DNA of 40,060 bases. It comes from Bacteroidota bacterium (GTDB lineage: Bacteria > Bacteroidota > Bacteroidia > Chitinophagales > Saprospiraceae). How positions within the stretch are numbered: position 1 is the stretch's first letter; each line of letters begins with the position of its first letter. Shown one piece after another: positions 6,484-15,577 of this stretch. The DNA is taken from positions 1 to 40,060 of the forward strand of contig JACRAN010000083.1 in the NCBI GenBank assembly GCA_016234735.1, written 5' to 3'. The notes beneath the pieces were generated by a model. The model saw only the letters and a program-made list of their open reading frames with translations. It did not search any database and was not told the origin of the DNA. Both the position numbers and the translations under genes were made by a program.

Positions 6484-8763
6484 TTACACCGGTTTCACAA
6501 TCAAAACAGAAGGCGTGTACGACAGCCAAATGCTTTGCGTTTCCACTGCCCGTTTCCAGCTTTCGAGGCTGATGAGCATCAGGTCCTGTTGCTCCAAAAA
6601 CTCCTTTTCGATGTTGTTTTTGTTGGTCAGGTCCAGTTGAAGAGGGGCCGTTTTTTTCAATGACTGTACCGTTTTGCGGAGTTCGGGGGCTTGCGACAGA
6701 ATACCGGAGGCATCGAGCAGGGTGGCTTTTGTTTCGTTGTTGAACATCATTTTTTGGGCATACTCGAGCAAAAAACCATCAGCCTCGGCAAACAATGGAA
6801 TGAACATCCGGTCAATTTTGGAAAGCCCCCGGTCGATGAGGATGCCGACCGGCATCTTCGCCGCTTTGATAATCTGCTGGGTCCGGTCGTCGAAAATGGT
6901 GTCTTCAAAAAGGCTTTCCTTGCCGGTCAGGGCATCGAAGAGTTTCTCCGGGTTGATGATTTTGGTGGTGAAACCCAAAATCTTTCCGAGGATGGTGCCC
7001 TCGAACATGGAATTTCCCATGCCGACCAGCAACAAATCAAACTTGCCCAAATTGGCGGTGTCGGTGATTTCCCGGTCGATGTCCTGTGAAGGTTTGAACA
7101 GTGTGCTCAACGGCAGTTGGAGGTGCTGTGCCTCGGCTTCAATGGGCTGGAAACTCTCCCGTTCGTACTCCTCCGTGTTGAATTGGTTCAGTTCGTTGCT
7201 GGGCGTTACGTGCAGGGCAGTGACGCTTGCCTGTGCAGGGGATTTCCGGGTCAGGCTGCTGGCCAGCCGCAGCATCGACTTCCCGGTCTGGGGGTTGGCG
7301 AAGGAAATGAGGATGTCGAATTTGTCGGCGTGGCCCATCGTGCCGGGCACCGGCACCGGCGTTTTTTCCGGCAAAAATTTATTGATGAGGTCGAGGGCAG
7401 GCCCCGTCATCACCGTCGTGACCAGGGCCATGATGACCATCATGGCGAACACTTCGGGCGTGAGCACGCCGAGGTCGTAGCCGATGTTGAGCACCACCAG
7501 TTCCATCAGGCCCCTGGTGTTCATCAGGGCGCCAATCGTGAGGCTGTCCCGCCAGTTTTGCCCGACAAACTTTGCCGCCAGGGCGCTTCCCACAAATTTT
7601 CCGACGACGGCCACGAGAATGATCAAACCGCATATTTGCCAGAGGTACGGCTCGTTGAGCAAGCCGATTTGCGTCCGCAAACCTGTGAAAACAAAGAACA
7701 GTGGGAGCAGCAGCACCTGCGCCACGTCTTCCACTTTTTCGATGAAAATATTGCGGAAACGCTGGTTGGAGGGCATGATAACGCCTGCCATGAATGCGCC
7801 GAACAACGCGTGGATGCCAATGACTTCGGTGGCATACGCGGAAAGGAGCAGGGTGATAAAAAAAATGGCCACCACGGGTTTGCTCAACCCTTCCTTGCTG
7901 GAATAAATATCGCCGAGCCGCTTGAGGAAAGGCTGCACCACTTTCAGCATGAGCAGCACGTAACCTGCCGCCATCAGGATGGTGTACACCGAACTGACGA
8001 TAGTGCCCGCCTTCACGATGGCAATGACGGCGGCCAGGATGCACCATGCCGTGATGTCGTCGGCTGCGGCACAGGTGATGACCACCGTGCCCAATTTGGT
8101 TTTGGACAACCCCCGTTCCTGCACGATCCTTGCCAGCACCGGGAACGCCGTCACGCTCATGGCGATGCCGATGAACAGCGAAAACGGCAGGAACCGCACA
8201 CTGTCCCCGGCGAAACTTTCGTAGATAAAATACGCCAGCCCGACCCCCAGCGAAAACGGGATGATGATGCTCGCATGGCTGATGACCACCGCTTCGTTCG
8301 CCTGGTTTTTCAGCACTTTCAGGTCGAGTTCCATGCCGATGACGAACATGAACAGTATCAGCCCAATCTGGCTGAGGAATTGCAGGTTGCCCAACGACTG
8401 GGCCGGGAAAAGGAAATCCGAAAACTCCGGGAAGTACATGCCCACCAGCGAAGGCCCCAGGATGATACCCGCTGCAATTTCGCCGATGACTGCTGGCTGA
8501 CCTATTTTTTTGCACAAAAAACCGAAGACCCGTGCCGCCAGGATGATGGTGATGATTTGCAGCAGCAGGATGGCCAATGGATGGGCGACATTGTGGCTCA
8601 TGGTTTCCTGAAACTGCTCAACGGTTGAAGTCGTGGCAGGTGCCACCAGTTCCGTCAACTTCCCGGCTTCTTTCTCCTCTCCCCTCAATACCATGAAATA
8701 CATCAAAAGCGAGAAGCCTCCAATCGTTGTGATGTAAAATATCAGGTTCCTGTATTTGCCCAT
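6484..8763 (-). CDS. CPA2-family cation:proton antiporter with C-terminal Usp-like domain
   Basis: This is a 759-residue inner-membrane antiporter. One N-terminal hydrophobic segment is followed by a 12- to 13-helix Na+/H+ exchanger core (about residues 60-455) with RVFGFLCKKIGQPAVIGEI, the tandem-aspartate block AAADDITAWCILA near residue 233, and GIHALFGAFMAGVIMP. The AADD motif resembles plant CHX and bacterial KefB/GerN-like exchangers. Residues about 475-759 form a soluble tail resembling universal-stress-protein folds, a likely regulatory module. K+ or Na+ exchange for protons is inferred from the family. The ATG at 8763 was chosen because the upstream in-frame sequence is arginine-rich and crosses a 14-bp-arm hairpin. 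It is the first gene of the operon. Confidence 0.88.
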   Translation of the reverse strand: MGKYRNLIFYITTIGGFSLLMYFMVLRGEEKEAGKLTELVAPATTSTVEQFQETMSHNVAHPLAILLLQIITIILAARVFGFLCKKIGQPAVIGEIAAGIILGPSLVGMYFPEFSDFLFPAQSLGNLQFLSQIGLILFMFVIGMELDLKVLKNQANEAVVISHASIIIPFSLGVGLAYFIYESFAGDSVRFLPFSLFIGIAMSVTAFPVLARIVQERGLSKTKLGTVVITCAAADDITAWCILAAVIAIVKAGTIVSSVYTILMAAGYVLLMLKVVQPFLKRLGDIYSSKEGLSKPVVAIFFITLLLSAYATEVIGIHALFGAFMAGVIMPSNQRFRNIFIEKVEDVAQVLLLPLFFVFTGLRTQIGLLNEPYLWQICGLIILVAVVGKFVGSALAAKFVGQNWRDSLTIGALMNTRGLMELVVLNIGYDLGVLTPEVFAMMVIMALVTTVMTGPALDLINKFLPEKTPVPVPGTMGHADKFDILISFANPQTGKSMLRLASSLTRKSPAQASVTALHVTPSNELNQFNTEEYERESFQPIEAEAQHLQLPLSTLFKPSQDIDREITDTANLGKFDLLLVGMGNSMFEGTILGKILGFTTKIINPEKLFDALTGKESLFEDTIFDDRTQQIIKAAKMPVGILIDRGLSKIDRMFIPLFAEADGFLLEYAQKMMFNNETKATLLDASGILSQAPELRKTVQSLKKTAPLQLDLTNKNNIEKEFLEQQDLMLISLESWKRAVETQSIWLSYTPSVLIVKPV

Positions 8764-9137
8764 CGTACAGTTGAGTTCGGATGACAAGGGAAAAGTAGCG
8801 CTGTTAGCAAACGTCGTCGAGGTTTGGACACCTCGACGACGTTGTAACCCTGCTCGCTTGGTCAACGCCGCAAGGTAGGGGATGCCGACAGCAGGTTTTT
8901 TAAATTGTGATTAAATTTCTTCCATGCGGAAGATTTTTGGACGGCCTGTCAGCCTGGCTGACAAAAAAACACACGAATACTCGCCCATTCCCGTCGCTTG
9001 CTCAAACACCTTTCAATGCGACAATTTCAAAGGTCAGCTTTGGTGAAAATTTAATCGTTCACCTGGAAAGCAGGTGCATTGAAATTGGGAATTCCTCAAT
9101 TTCTCTTCTCAGCCTTCCGCAAAACTTTCATCCCATT
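8764..9137. promoter_or_regulatory. Divergent spacer between antiporter operon and SPFH lipoprotein
   Basis: This 374-base spacer separates two divergently transcribed genes, so both promoters must lie here. The only strong structure is the perfect inverted repeat at 8810-8843. I see no convincing small gene and no full TAnnTTTG element in it. Confidence 0.45.
8810..8843. repeat. Perfect 14-bp-arm inverted repeat upstream of the antiporter operon
   Basis: The arms AACGTCGTCGAGGT (8810-8823) and its exact reverse complement (8830-8843) flank a 6-base loop. It lies 47 bp upstream of the antiporter start on the minus strand. It may be an operator, a 5' leader hairpin or a dispersed palindromic element; no T run follows, so a terminator is less likely. 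Confidence 0.75.
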
Positions 9138-10127
9138 ATGAGAATGAAATTACTTCCCGAAATTCTTGTAGTACTTGCCGCCCTTGGGCTGGCATCCTGC
9201 AATCCTTCCAACCGGGCCAACCAAAGCGACCAGGTTTACAGCGTCATGTTGCCTGCTGTCCGGCTCGGCGATGGCGTACCGCTCAATCTTGACGTGTGGA
9301 TGCGCTGGAAAATCGAAAAGCCAGGCGTTTTTTTCGCACAGTTTCCCAACGTGGACACGTTCAACAAAATGGTACTGTTTCCCCGTGCCCTGGAATTGAG
9401 CAACACCGTCGCCAACCGCTATCCCAGCGTGGATTCCGTGTTCGCCCAGCAGCGTGAACTGTTCCTTGCCGACATCAAGCAGGCACTGAGCAGCCAACTC
9501 GGCGAAAACACCATCTCTGTCAAGGAAGTGACCATCGGCAACGTTACCTTCCCGAAAAGCTACACCGATGCCATGGAGGCCGCCGGGATGAAACGCCAGC
9601 ACATCGAGGGTATCCAACACCAGAACGAGGTTGACCTGGAAAAGGCCACCGCTGCCAAGAAAAAAGCGGACGCCGATGCGCAGGTTGCCATCGCCGAGGC
9701 AGAAGCGCAGGCGACACTCGCCCGCATCGAAACAAAAACCGAAGAAGCCCGCCGCGCCAGCGAGCTGGCCCGTGCCGAAACCGCTGGCCAGATCAGCCGC
9801 AGGCAGGCACAGGCGGAGGCCGACAGCGCCCGCCTGATCAACAAAGCAGAATTGGAGCGTCTCGCCGACCTGAAAAACCTCGACGTGGAAAAACGCCGCA
9901 ACCTCGATGACCTCGACGTGGAGAAAAAACGTAAGGAGAAAAAAGCCGACTCCGATAGCCAACTCGAACTGGCGGGCGTGTTGCAGAACAATCCAATTTT
10001 CGCTTCTTTCCTCATCAACAAAGAGTTAGCCTCGAAAGTGGACATCGCCGTGCTGCCGACCGGGGCGGATGCGAGTGTACTGGGAGGATTCTGGCAGCCT
10101 AAGAAGGAGGGGGACAAGAATAATTGA
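9138..10127 (+). CDS. SPFH/band-7 (prohibitin-like) domain lipoprotein
   Basis: This 329-residue protein has a lipoprotein signal peptide ending in LASC (C21), followed by an SPFH/band-7-like domain (about 32-150; YSVMLPAVRLGDGVPLNLDV, then the helical FLADIKQALSSQ segment). A long Ala/Glu/Lys/Arg-rich coiled coil (about 155-290) follows, typical of prohibitin and flotillin relatives. SPFH proteins form ring or cage assemblies at membranes and often modulate proteases. Most are anchored by a transmembrane helix; here the anchor is predicted to be lipid on the periplasmic side. The ATG at 9138 begins the signal peptide; the upstream frame has no family similarity. A terminator follows at 10158-10197. 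The partner is unknown; no protease gene adjoins it. Confidence 0.8.
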   Translation: MRMKLLPEILVVLAALGLASCNPSNRANQSDQVYSVMLPAVRLGDGVPLNLDVWMRWKIEKPGVFFAQFPNVDTFNKMVLFPRALELSNTVANRYPSVDSVFAQQRELFLADIKQALSSQLGENTISVKEVTIGNVTFPKSYTDAMEAAGMKRQHIEGIQHQNEVDLEKATAAKKKADADAQVAIAEAEAQATLARIETKTEEARRASELARAETAGQISRRQAQAEADSARLINKAELERLADLKNLDVEKRRNLDDLDVEKKRKEKKADSDSQLELAGVLQNNPIFASFLINKELASKVDIAVLPTGADASVLGGFWQPKKEGDKNN

Positions 10128-10157
10128 ACAGACGAATAAGCTTCCGTAAGCAGGTAT

Positions 10158-10197
10158 CGCCTCTGCTGGATCGTAATGTTCCGGCGGGGCGTTTTTT
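10158..10197 (+). terminator. Intrinsic terminator of the SPFH lipoprotein gene
   Basis: A GC-rich stem (10158-10170 with 10180-10191, one bulged base and a few wobble pairs) is followed by six T residues at 10192-10197. It begins 30 bp after the SPFH stop codon and ends at the stop of the convergent LytTR gene. Confidence 0.7.
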
Positions 10198-10945
10198 ATT
10201 TTACGTTCTCCAATCGCTCCAGCACCTCCACCCGCTTCCGTACCGCCACCGGCACTTTCATCCCGTCCACCATGACGAGGTAGCCACCGTCGGTTTTGAT
10301 GAACTCCCGGATATGTGCAAAATTGACCAGGTGCGACTGGTGTGCCCGGATGAAACCGGCGGGTTCGAGCAGGTCGGAAAACTCCTTGAGCGTTTTCGTC
10401 AGCAGCAGGTTTTTGCCGTTGGTGAAAAAGACCTTCGTATAATTTCCTTCTGCCTCCAACCGGAGCAGGTCTTCGAGGCGGGCGATGTGGATTTTGTCGG
10501 CGGTGTGGAGGGCAATGGTTTTGGGTGTTTGTTTTTTCTCAAAATGGTCTTTCAGCATGGGCAGGCGGTCCGCTTGCCAGGCAAGTTGTTGTTTCGCCCG
10601 CTCTACGGCTCGCCTGAGTTCCTCAGGATCAATTGGTTTCAGCAGGTAGTCCACAGCAGCGAAACGGAAAGCCCGGATGGCGTGCTCGTCGTAGGCAGTG
10701 GTGAAGATGAGTTGAAAACGCAGGTCGGACACGATTTCGAGCAGGTCGAAGCCCGTGCCGTCGCCCATCTGGATGTCGAGCAGGAGCAGGTCGGGGCGGG
10801 CTTGGCGCAGCACTTTTGCGCCGCTGACGACGCCCTCGGCTTCGCCCACGATTTCCACTTCGGGAAACCAGCGGGCGAGGTCTTCTTTCAGGCCCCGAAT
10901 GGCATGTGGATTGTCGTCAATAAGGACGGTGCGGATGGGTTTCAT
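10196..10945 (-). CDS. LytTR-family response regulator
   Basis: This 249-residue cytoplasmic response regulator has a receiver domain (1-120) with acidic pocket D10/D11, phosphoacceptor D57 (LLLLDIQM), the T/S position in FTTAYD and K103 (YLLKPID). A LytTR DNA-binding domain follows (about 145-245; ICP-like start HTADKIHIARLEDLLRLEAE, then FIRAHQSHLVNFAHI). The fold matches the AlgR/LytR/AgrA type. It lies 21 bp downstream of the propeller sensor kinase on the same strand, whose LytS-type His_kinase module is the usual partner of LytTR regulators, so the two are very likely a cognate pair. Target genes cannot be read from this window. Confidence 0.93.
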   Translation of the reverse strand: MKPIRTVLIDDNPHAIRGLKEDLARWFPEVEIVGEAEGVVSGAKVLRQARPDLLLLDIQMGDGTGFDLLEIVSDLRFQLIFTTAYDEHAIRAFRFAAVDYLLKPIDPEELRRAVERAKQQLAWQADRLPMLKDHFEKKQTPKTIALHTADKIHIARLEDLLRLEAEGNYTKVFFTNGKNLLLTKTLKEFSDLLEPAGFIRAHQSHLVNFAHIREFIKTDGGYLVMVDGMKVPVAVRKRVEVLERLENVK

Positions 10946-10966
10946 TGTTTTATTCTTTTAGGTTAG

Positions 10967-13945
10967 TCATGTTGTCAATGGAATCTTCACCCGCACCTCC
11001 GTTCCCACTGCTAAATCCTCAATTGCCACTTCGCCCCCGCCTTCCATCAGCGCCAGCCGTTCTTTCGTCACTTCGATGCCCGCCGACTGCCTCGTTTTTT
11101 CGCCCTGCAATGCCTGCGAGCGGGCGAAACCAATGCCGTTGTCGCGGATAAAAACCTCCATGAACGCCTCATGCTCCATAAATTCCAACTCGATTTCACC
11201 TTTCCTTCCGGCCAGCGGGGCAACGCCATGCAGGATGGCGTTTTCCACGAAAGGTTGCAGTATCATGGGCGGTATTTGCAGGTCGTCGCTCGACACGCCG
11301 CTGGTTTTTAGTTCGAAATCGAACTTGCCGGGACGGCAAAACTGCTCCATTTCGAGGTATTGGCGCAGCGTTTCCACCTCTTTGTCGAGCGGGATGAGGG
11401 CCTGTCGGCTATTGTCGAGCACCGCCCGCATCAGCCTGCCGAATTTCAGGATATACTGCCTCGCTGTATCCATTTCGCCCGCCGTCACGAGGCTTTGGAT
11501 GCTGTTGAGCGCGTTGAAAATAAAGTGCGGGTTCATCTGCAACTGCCGGGCTTTTTGTTCCAATGTGAGCAGGCGGTTTTGCAGTTCGAGTTGTTGCCGC
11601 TCCGCCGCCGCCTTGTCTTTCACGACTTTCAGCCGCCATTTGAAAATGCAGAAAATCATGGCTGCCACCGCCCCGCCCGCCAGCAGTCGGAACCACAGCG
11701 TTTGCCAAAAAGGAGCGCCGATGACAAAAGAAACAGCCAGCGGCGGATCGCTAATGGCACCCTCGTAGCGGCTGCGCACCCGGAAGGTGTAGTTGCCATG
11801 CGGTAGGTTGGCGTAGCTGACCTCGTGACGGTCGGAAAAGGGCGACCAGTCGGTCTCCTGCCCGACCAATTGCCAGGCGTACTCGACCTTGTCGGGGTTG
11901 GAAAGATGCACGGCGTAAAACTCGAAGCCGAGGTGGTTCTGGTTCCAGGGGAGCACGGCACCGTCAAGCAGGCCGCCCTGCCCGTCCGCCCAACGGCGCT
12001 GGGCGGAATTTTCCAGTGGTTCGTAAAACAAGCGGATGCCCGTAAAATACGGCGGCGGGGCGGCCGTACGGTCGGCATCGGTGGTCGGACGATGCCGGGT
12101 CAGGCCACCCATTGTGCCAAACCAGAGGTTGCCGACAGGGTCGAGCAGGGTGGCGTTCTGGCAGGTTTCGATGCCCTTGAAGCCCTCTGCCCTGCCGAAA
12201 TATTTCCGCTCCGCCACTTGGCGGGCTGCGTCGAGGGTGAGGCGGTCGAGACCTTTTTCGGTGCCGACCCAAAGCTTGCCCAGCGGGTCGAACTGGAGTT
12301 GGTAAATGTTGGCGGATGTCAGGGAATTTTGTGGTAAAAAATTGAAAACCAATGGTTTATCGTCATAAATCTGTGCATAACCGATGCCCCGACCTGCCGT
12401 TCCGGCCCAGAGGTAGCCAAGCGTGTCCTCCGCCAGGCAACGGATGTTCGCCTGCGGCAAACCGCTCCCCGCTGGCAACATTTTCAGCCGGCTGTTTTCG
12501 ATAAAACCCACGCCCGACTGCTCCGTGGCGAACCACAGGCGGCCCCGTCGGTCGGGGTGGAGCGCCTGCACGTTGCGGTCGGGCAGCCCTTCCCGGCTGC
12601 CGAAATTCTTGAAAAACAGGCTGCCAGAAGCGGGGTCGTTGACGGTCAGTCTGGAGATGCCGCCGTCGGTGGTGGCGACCCAAAGGTTGCCTGTGGCATC
12701 CTCTGCGATGTCCCTGATCCAGTTGCCCGCCAGGCCGTCGTCTTTGGTGAAAAAGTGGAAAACGCCGTTCGCCCGCACCGCCACGCCCGCACCTTCCGTG
12801 CCGATCCACAGCCGCCCGGCCCTGTCCTTCAGCATCGCCCGGCATTTGATGTTGAGAAAGCCGCTGTCCGGCCCGTAGTGGCGCAGGGTGTTGTTTTGTA
12901 AAAAACTGAGGCCACGGTCGCCCGCCGAGAGCCAGATGCCGCCCGAAGTATCAGCGCAGAGGGCATAGACGTTGTTGCTGCGCAGTCCGTTGCCCGTGTC
13001 GAAATGCTCGAATTCCTGTCCCCCGAAGCGGCACAGCCCGCCGCCCGACGTGCCGAGCCAGACATTCCCATTGCGGTCGCCCGTGATGGCCCGGACATTT
13101 TGGCTGCAAAGCCCTTGGGCCACGCCGAGTGACGGTTGCTGAAACTTATTTGCAGCCGCCAGATCGAGCAGGCACACCCCTGCGTCCTGCGTTCCGACCC
13201 AGATTTTGCCGTCCGGTGCCCGCCAGAGGCTTTGCACCTTGTTGCTGCACAAGCCCTGGGCGGCGTTGATGAAGTTGCGCCGGTTGCCGTCGAGCACGAA
13301 AATGCCGCTGTTGAAAATAGCGGCGAGGATTTTCCCGTCGGCCGTTTCGGCGAAAGCAAGTACCTCGGCTTTGCGCTGTTGCACGATGCTCCAGATGCCG
13401 TTTTCCAACTTGCAGAGCAACTCGTCACCGCCCATCCAGACGATGCCACGGCTGTCGGCAAAGGCGGCGGTCATCCTGCCGACCGGTGTCCCGGCGATGT
13501 GCGCCACCTGGAATACACTGTCGTGGTGGATACCCAAAATGCCCGTATTTGCTGCAATCCAAAGCGTCTGCTGCCGGTCGGTGGCCAGGGCGAAAACGGG
13601 CACGTCTTTGTCTTTTTCCAGTTCGAAATGCCGGAAAGTCCTACCGTCGAAGCGACTGACCCCCTGGTTGGTGCCGACCCAGAGCCTGCCATCGCCCGCT
13701 TCGAGCAACGCCTGAACATAGCCGCTTTGCTGCCCTTCCGGCACTGTGAAAGTCCGCCCGTCGAACCTCGCCAGCCCGCCGCCCTGTGTGCCGAGCCAGA
13801 GATAGCCCCGACTGTCCTGCAAAAGGGCGTACACCTGCGACTGTGGCAAGCCTTCCGCTACTGAAAATTGCTCGAAATACCAGGATTGGGCGGGGAGCCA
13901 ATTGGCGGTGAACAGGAAGCACAGAAATAATAAACACCTTTGCAT
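10967..13945 (-). CDS. Two-component propeller sensor histidine kinase (LytS-type kinase module)
   Basis: This is a 992-residue membrane sensor kinase. A signal peptide (about 1-19) leads into a periplasmic region made of repeated two-component-regulator propeller blades, each with a motif like LWLGTQGGG, LWVGTNQG, IWVGTQDAG or VWLGTSGGG. A Y_Y_Y immunoglobulin-like domain with PHGNYTFRVRS follows. One transmembrane helix lies near residues 748-768, then a coiled coil, then a His_kinase domain with the phosphoacceptor in QMNPHFIFNALN (His near residue 804). The HATPase has an intact N box (PFVENAILHG) and G1 box (DNGIGF). In Bacteroidota such kinases sense external compounds, often glycans. 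The LytTR gene follows 21 bp downstream. The ligand is unknown. Confidence 0.93.
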   Translation of the reverse strand: MQRCLLFLCFLFTANWLPAQSWYFEQFSVAEGLPQSQVYALLQDSRGYLWLGTQGGGLARFDGRTFTVPEGQQSGYVQALLEAGDGRLWVGTNQGVSRFDGRTFRHFELEKDKDVPVFALATDRQQTLWIAANTGILGIHHDSVFQVAHIAGTPVGRMTAAFADSRGIVWMGGDELLCKLENGIWSIVQQRKAEVLAFAETADGKILAAIFNSGIFVLDGNRRNFINAAQGLCSNKVQSLWRAPDGKIWVGTQDAGVCLLDLAAANKFQQPSLGVAQGLCSQNVRAITGDRNGNVWLGTSGGGLCRFGGQEFEHFDTGNGLRSNNVYALCADTSGGIWLSAGDRGLSFLQNNTLRHYGPDSGFLNIKCRAMLKDRAGRLWIGTEGAGVAVRANGVFHFFTKDDGLAGNWIRDIAEDATGNLWVATTDGGISRLTVNDPASGSLFFKNFGSREGLPDRNVQALHPDRRGRLWFATEQSGVGFIENSRLKMLPAGSGLPQANIRCLAEDTLGYLWAGTAGRGIGYAQIYDDKPLVFNFLPQNSLTSANIYQLQFDPLGKLWVGTEKGLDRLTLDAARQVAERKYFGRAEGFKGIETCQNATLLDPVGNLWFGTMGGLTRHRPTTDADRTAAPPPYFTGIRLFYEPLENSAQRRWADGQGGLLDGAVLPWNQNHLGFEFYAVHLSNPDKVEYAWQLVGQETDWSPFSDRHEVSYANLPHGNYTFRVRSRYEGAISDPPLAVSFVIGAPFWQTLWFRLLAGGAVAAMIFCIFKWRLKVVKDKAAAERQQLELQNRLLTLEQKARQLQMNPHFIFNALNSIQSLVTAGEMDTARQYILKFGRLMRAVLDNSRQALIPLDKEVETLRQYLEMEQFCRPGKFDFELKTSGVSSDDLQIPPMILQPFVENAILHGVAPLAGRKGEIELEFMEHEAFMEVFIRDNGIGFARSQALQGEKTRQSAGIEVTKERLALMEGGGEVAIEDLAVGTEVRVKIPLTT

Positions 13946-13999
13946 CAGGGCACTTACATAATTGTTTGCGAAGATAACTTATTGTCGCCTGGTTTCGGG

Positions 14000-14854
14000 C
14001 TAAAGGCTCCTGCATATCGAAAGCAGCGAAGTCAAAATTATCACCACCCCCACCAAAAACATCAACTGCCGGGGCTTGATGAACCGCACGAGGTAAGCCC
14101 CGATGGGCGCTGCCACCACCCCACCGACAATCAGCCCCAGGATGGTTTTCCAGCCCTCCAGCCCGAGAAAAAACAGGAACACCCCCGTGCTGAAAAACGT
14201 CACGAAAAACTCCGCCGTGTTCACGGTACCGATGGTGAGCTGGGGTGTCTTGCCCCGGTGGATGATGTTGGAAGTGACGATTGGCCCCCAGCCGCCACCG
14301 CCCAATGCGTCGAGCAAACCACCGAAGAAACCGAGCGGAGCCACCCGTTCGATTTCGTCCTTGAACAGCGGTTCCCGGATACTTTTGATGAAAATCAACA
14401 CCCCCAGCACCAGCAGGTAGGCGGCGATGAAGGGTTTGACTGCCTCCCCATCCAGAATTTTCGAGAGCAAAAATGCGCCGAGCATCGCCCCGATGGCACC
14501 CGGAATGGCCAGCCGGATGAACAGGTTTTTGTCCACGTTTTTCAGGTACAGGTGCGACAGGCCGGAAACGCCCGTTGTGAACACCTCCGCTGTGTGTACG
14601 CTCGCCGAAGCAACGGCAGGTGGTACGCCCAACTGGAGCAGGAAGGTGGTGCTGCTGACTCCGTAGGCCATGCCGAGCGCCCCGTCGATGATTTGAGCGA
14701 TGAAACCGGCGAGGCAAAACAGCCAGAATTCCTGGTCGAAGAGGATGGTCTTTGCCTCGGTGGAATGAAAAAATTGCCAGACCAGCCATCCGATGATGCT
14801 GATTTTCAGGGCAAGAATAACGTAGGAAATATGCTTGAATTGTACTTTTTCCAT
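14000..14854 (-). CDS. TauE/SafE-family membrane anion exporter
   Basis: This 284-residue integral membrane protein has about eight hydrophobic helices and the two internal repeats of the TauE/SafE family (FIAQIIDGALGMAYGVSSTT and GFFGGLLDALGGGGWGPIVT). Members move sulfite, sulfonates or related sulfur anions across the inner membrane, but substrates are rarely proven. The ATG at 14854 was chosen because the longer frame adds polar residues with no family match. The gene lies downstream of the Rrf2-type regulator on the same strand, 193 bp away, and that regulator carries a cysteine cluster, so control by a sulfur or redox signal is plausible. It ends 54 bp before the propeller kinase gene. 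Confidence 0.88.
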   Translation of the reverse strand: MEKVQFKHISYVILALKISIIGWLVWQFFHSTEAKTILFDQEFWLFCLAGFIAQIIDGALGMAYGVSSTTFLLQLGVPPAVASASVHTAEVFTTGVSGLSHLYLKNVDKNLFIRLAIPGAIGAMLGAFLLSKILDGEAVKPFIAAYLLVLGVLIFIKSIREPLFKDEIERVAPLGFFGGLLDALGGGGWGPIVTSNIIHRGKTPQLTIGTVNTAEFFVTFFSTGVFLFFLGLEGWKTILGLIVGGVVAAPIGAYLVRFIKPRQLMFLVGVVIILTSLLSICRSL

Positions 14855-14989
14855 GTGCCGGGCAGCGGGTTTGAAGATGGATATGTTCCGTACGCTACCG
14901 ACTGTGCAACGCCTGTTTTCGCTTTCAACAAACACTGGACATTTGATAAACCCGGAAACAAAGCACAAAAGAAAAATACTTCTTTAATT

Positions 14990-15004
14990 CTACTAAATTT
15001 ATAG
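14990..15004. promoter_or_regulatory. Possible operator upstream of the TauE/SafE gene
   Basis: The 15-base sequence CTACTAAATTTATAG is a near-palindrome (inner TAAATTTA, outer CTA/TAG) in the AT-rich leader between the Rrf2-type regulator and the exporter. Rrf2 proteins often bind short AT-rich dyads, so this is a candidate site, based only on position and symmetry. Confidence 0.25.
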
Positions 15005-15047
15005 GATTTAATTTCCAAAAAAAAAAAATTCCTCCAAATCCTACACT

Positions 15048-15476
15048 TCACTCCTGTCGGGCAAATCCTTCCCCTTCCACCATTCTTTGAAGGGTAATGT
15101 CCTGCAAGGCCCGCAGGGTCTGTACCCGCACATGGATCATGGCACGGCGCAACTGGCAACTTTCCACGTCTTCGCAGTCGGGGCAGGGCTTGTAAAAGTT
15201 GAGGGAAGCGCAATACAGCAGTGCTATCGGCCCCTCGAACATGCGGTGGATGTCGGCGAGGCTGATGTCGGCAGGCTTTTTCAGCAACCTGTAGCCGCCG
15301 TGCGCACCCTGCACGCTCTCTACGAGGTGGTGGCTCTTGAGTTCCAGCAGGATGGATTCGAGGAATTTCTTCGGGATCCGGGCAGTCTCGGCAATGTCCT
15401 TCGTTTTCGCAAGTCCCTCATTCTGAGCGAGATACACGAGCGCCTTGATGGCGTATTTTGCTTTTTGCGTGAGCAT
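15048..15476 (-). CDS. Rrf2-family transcription regulator with cysteine cluster
   Basis: This 142-residue winged-helix regulator starts with the family signature MLTQKAKYAIKALVYLAQ. It has the recognition region IPKKFLESILLELKSHHLV and the wing GAHGGYRLLK. Residues C89, C98, C101 and C107 (LLYCAS, KPCPDCEDVESC) lie where IscR, NsrR and RirA ligate an iron-sulfur cluster, so it may be an Fe-S or redox sensor; some Rrf2 members such as CymR sense sulfur supply without a cluster. The ATG at 15476 fits the family start; the longer frame would extend 66 unrelated residues toward the next gene. The TauE/SafE exporter lies downstream on the same strand and is the likely target. Confidence 0.9.
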   Translation of the reverse strand: MLTQKAKYAIKALVYLAQNEGLAKTKDIAETARIPKKFLESILLELKSHHLVESVQGAHGGYRLLKKPADISLADIHRMFEGPIALLYCASLNFYKPCPDCEDVESCQLRRAMIHVRVQTLRALQDITLQRMVEGEGFARQE

Positions 15477-15577
15477 TGAAACCTGTTTTTTCAGAAGGCA
15501 AGGTAAGTAATGGTTCGGGATTGTTCGAGGATGTTTGAGCGTAGTTTGAGGGTTGCTATCGTCGATTTCAAACAGCA

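Noticed and set aside
7117-8628. A 503-codon open frame on the plus strand opposite the antiporter gene
   Set aside because: It lies wholly antisense to a gene with strong family motifs, and its His/Gln/Asp-rich translation matches no family. Long antisense frames are common in GC-rich coding DNA.
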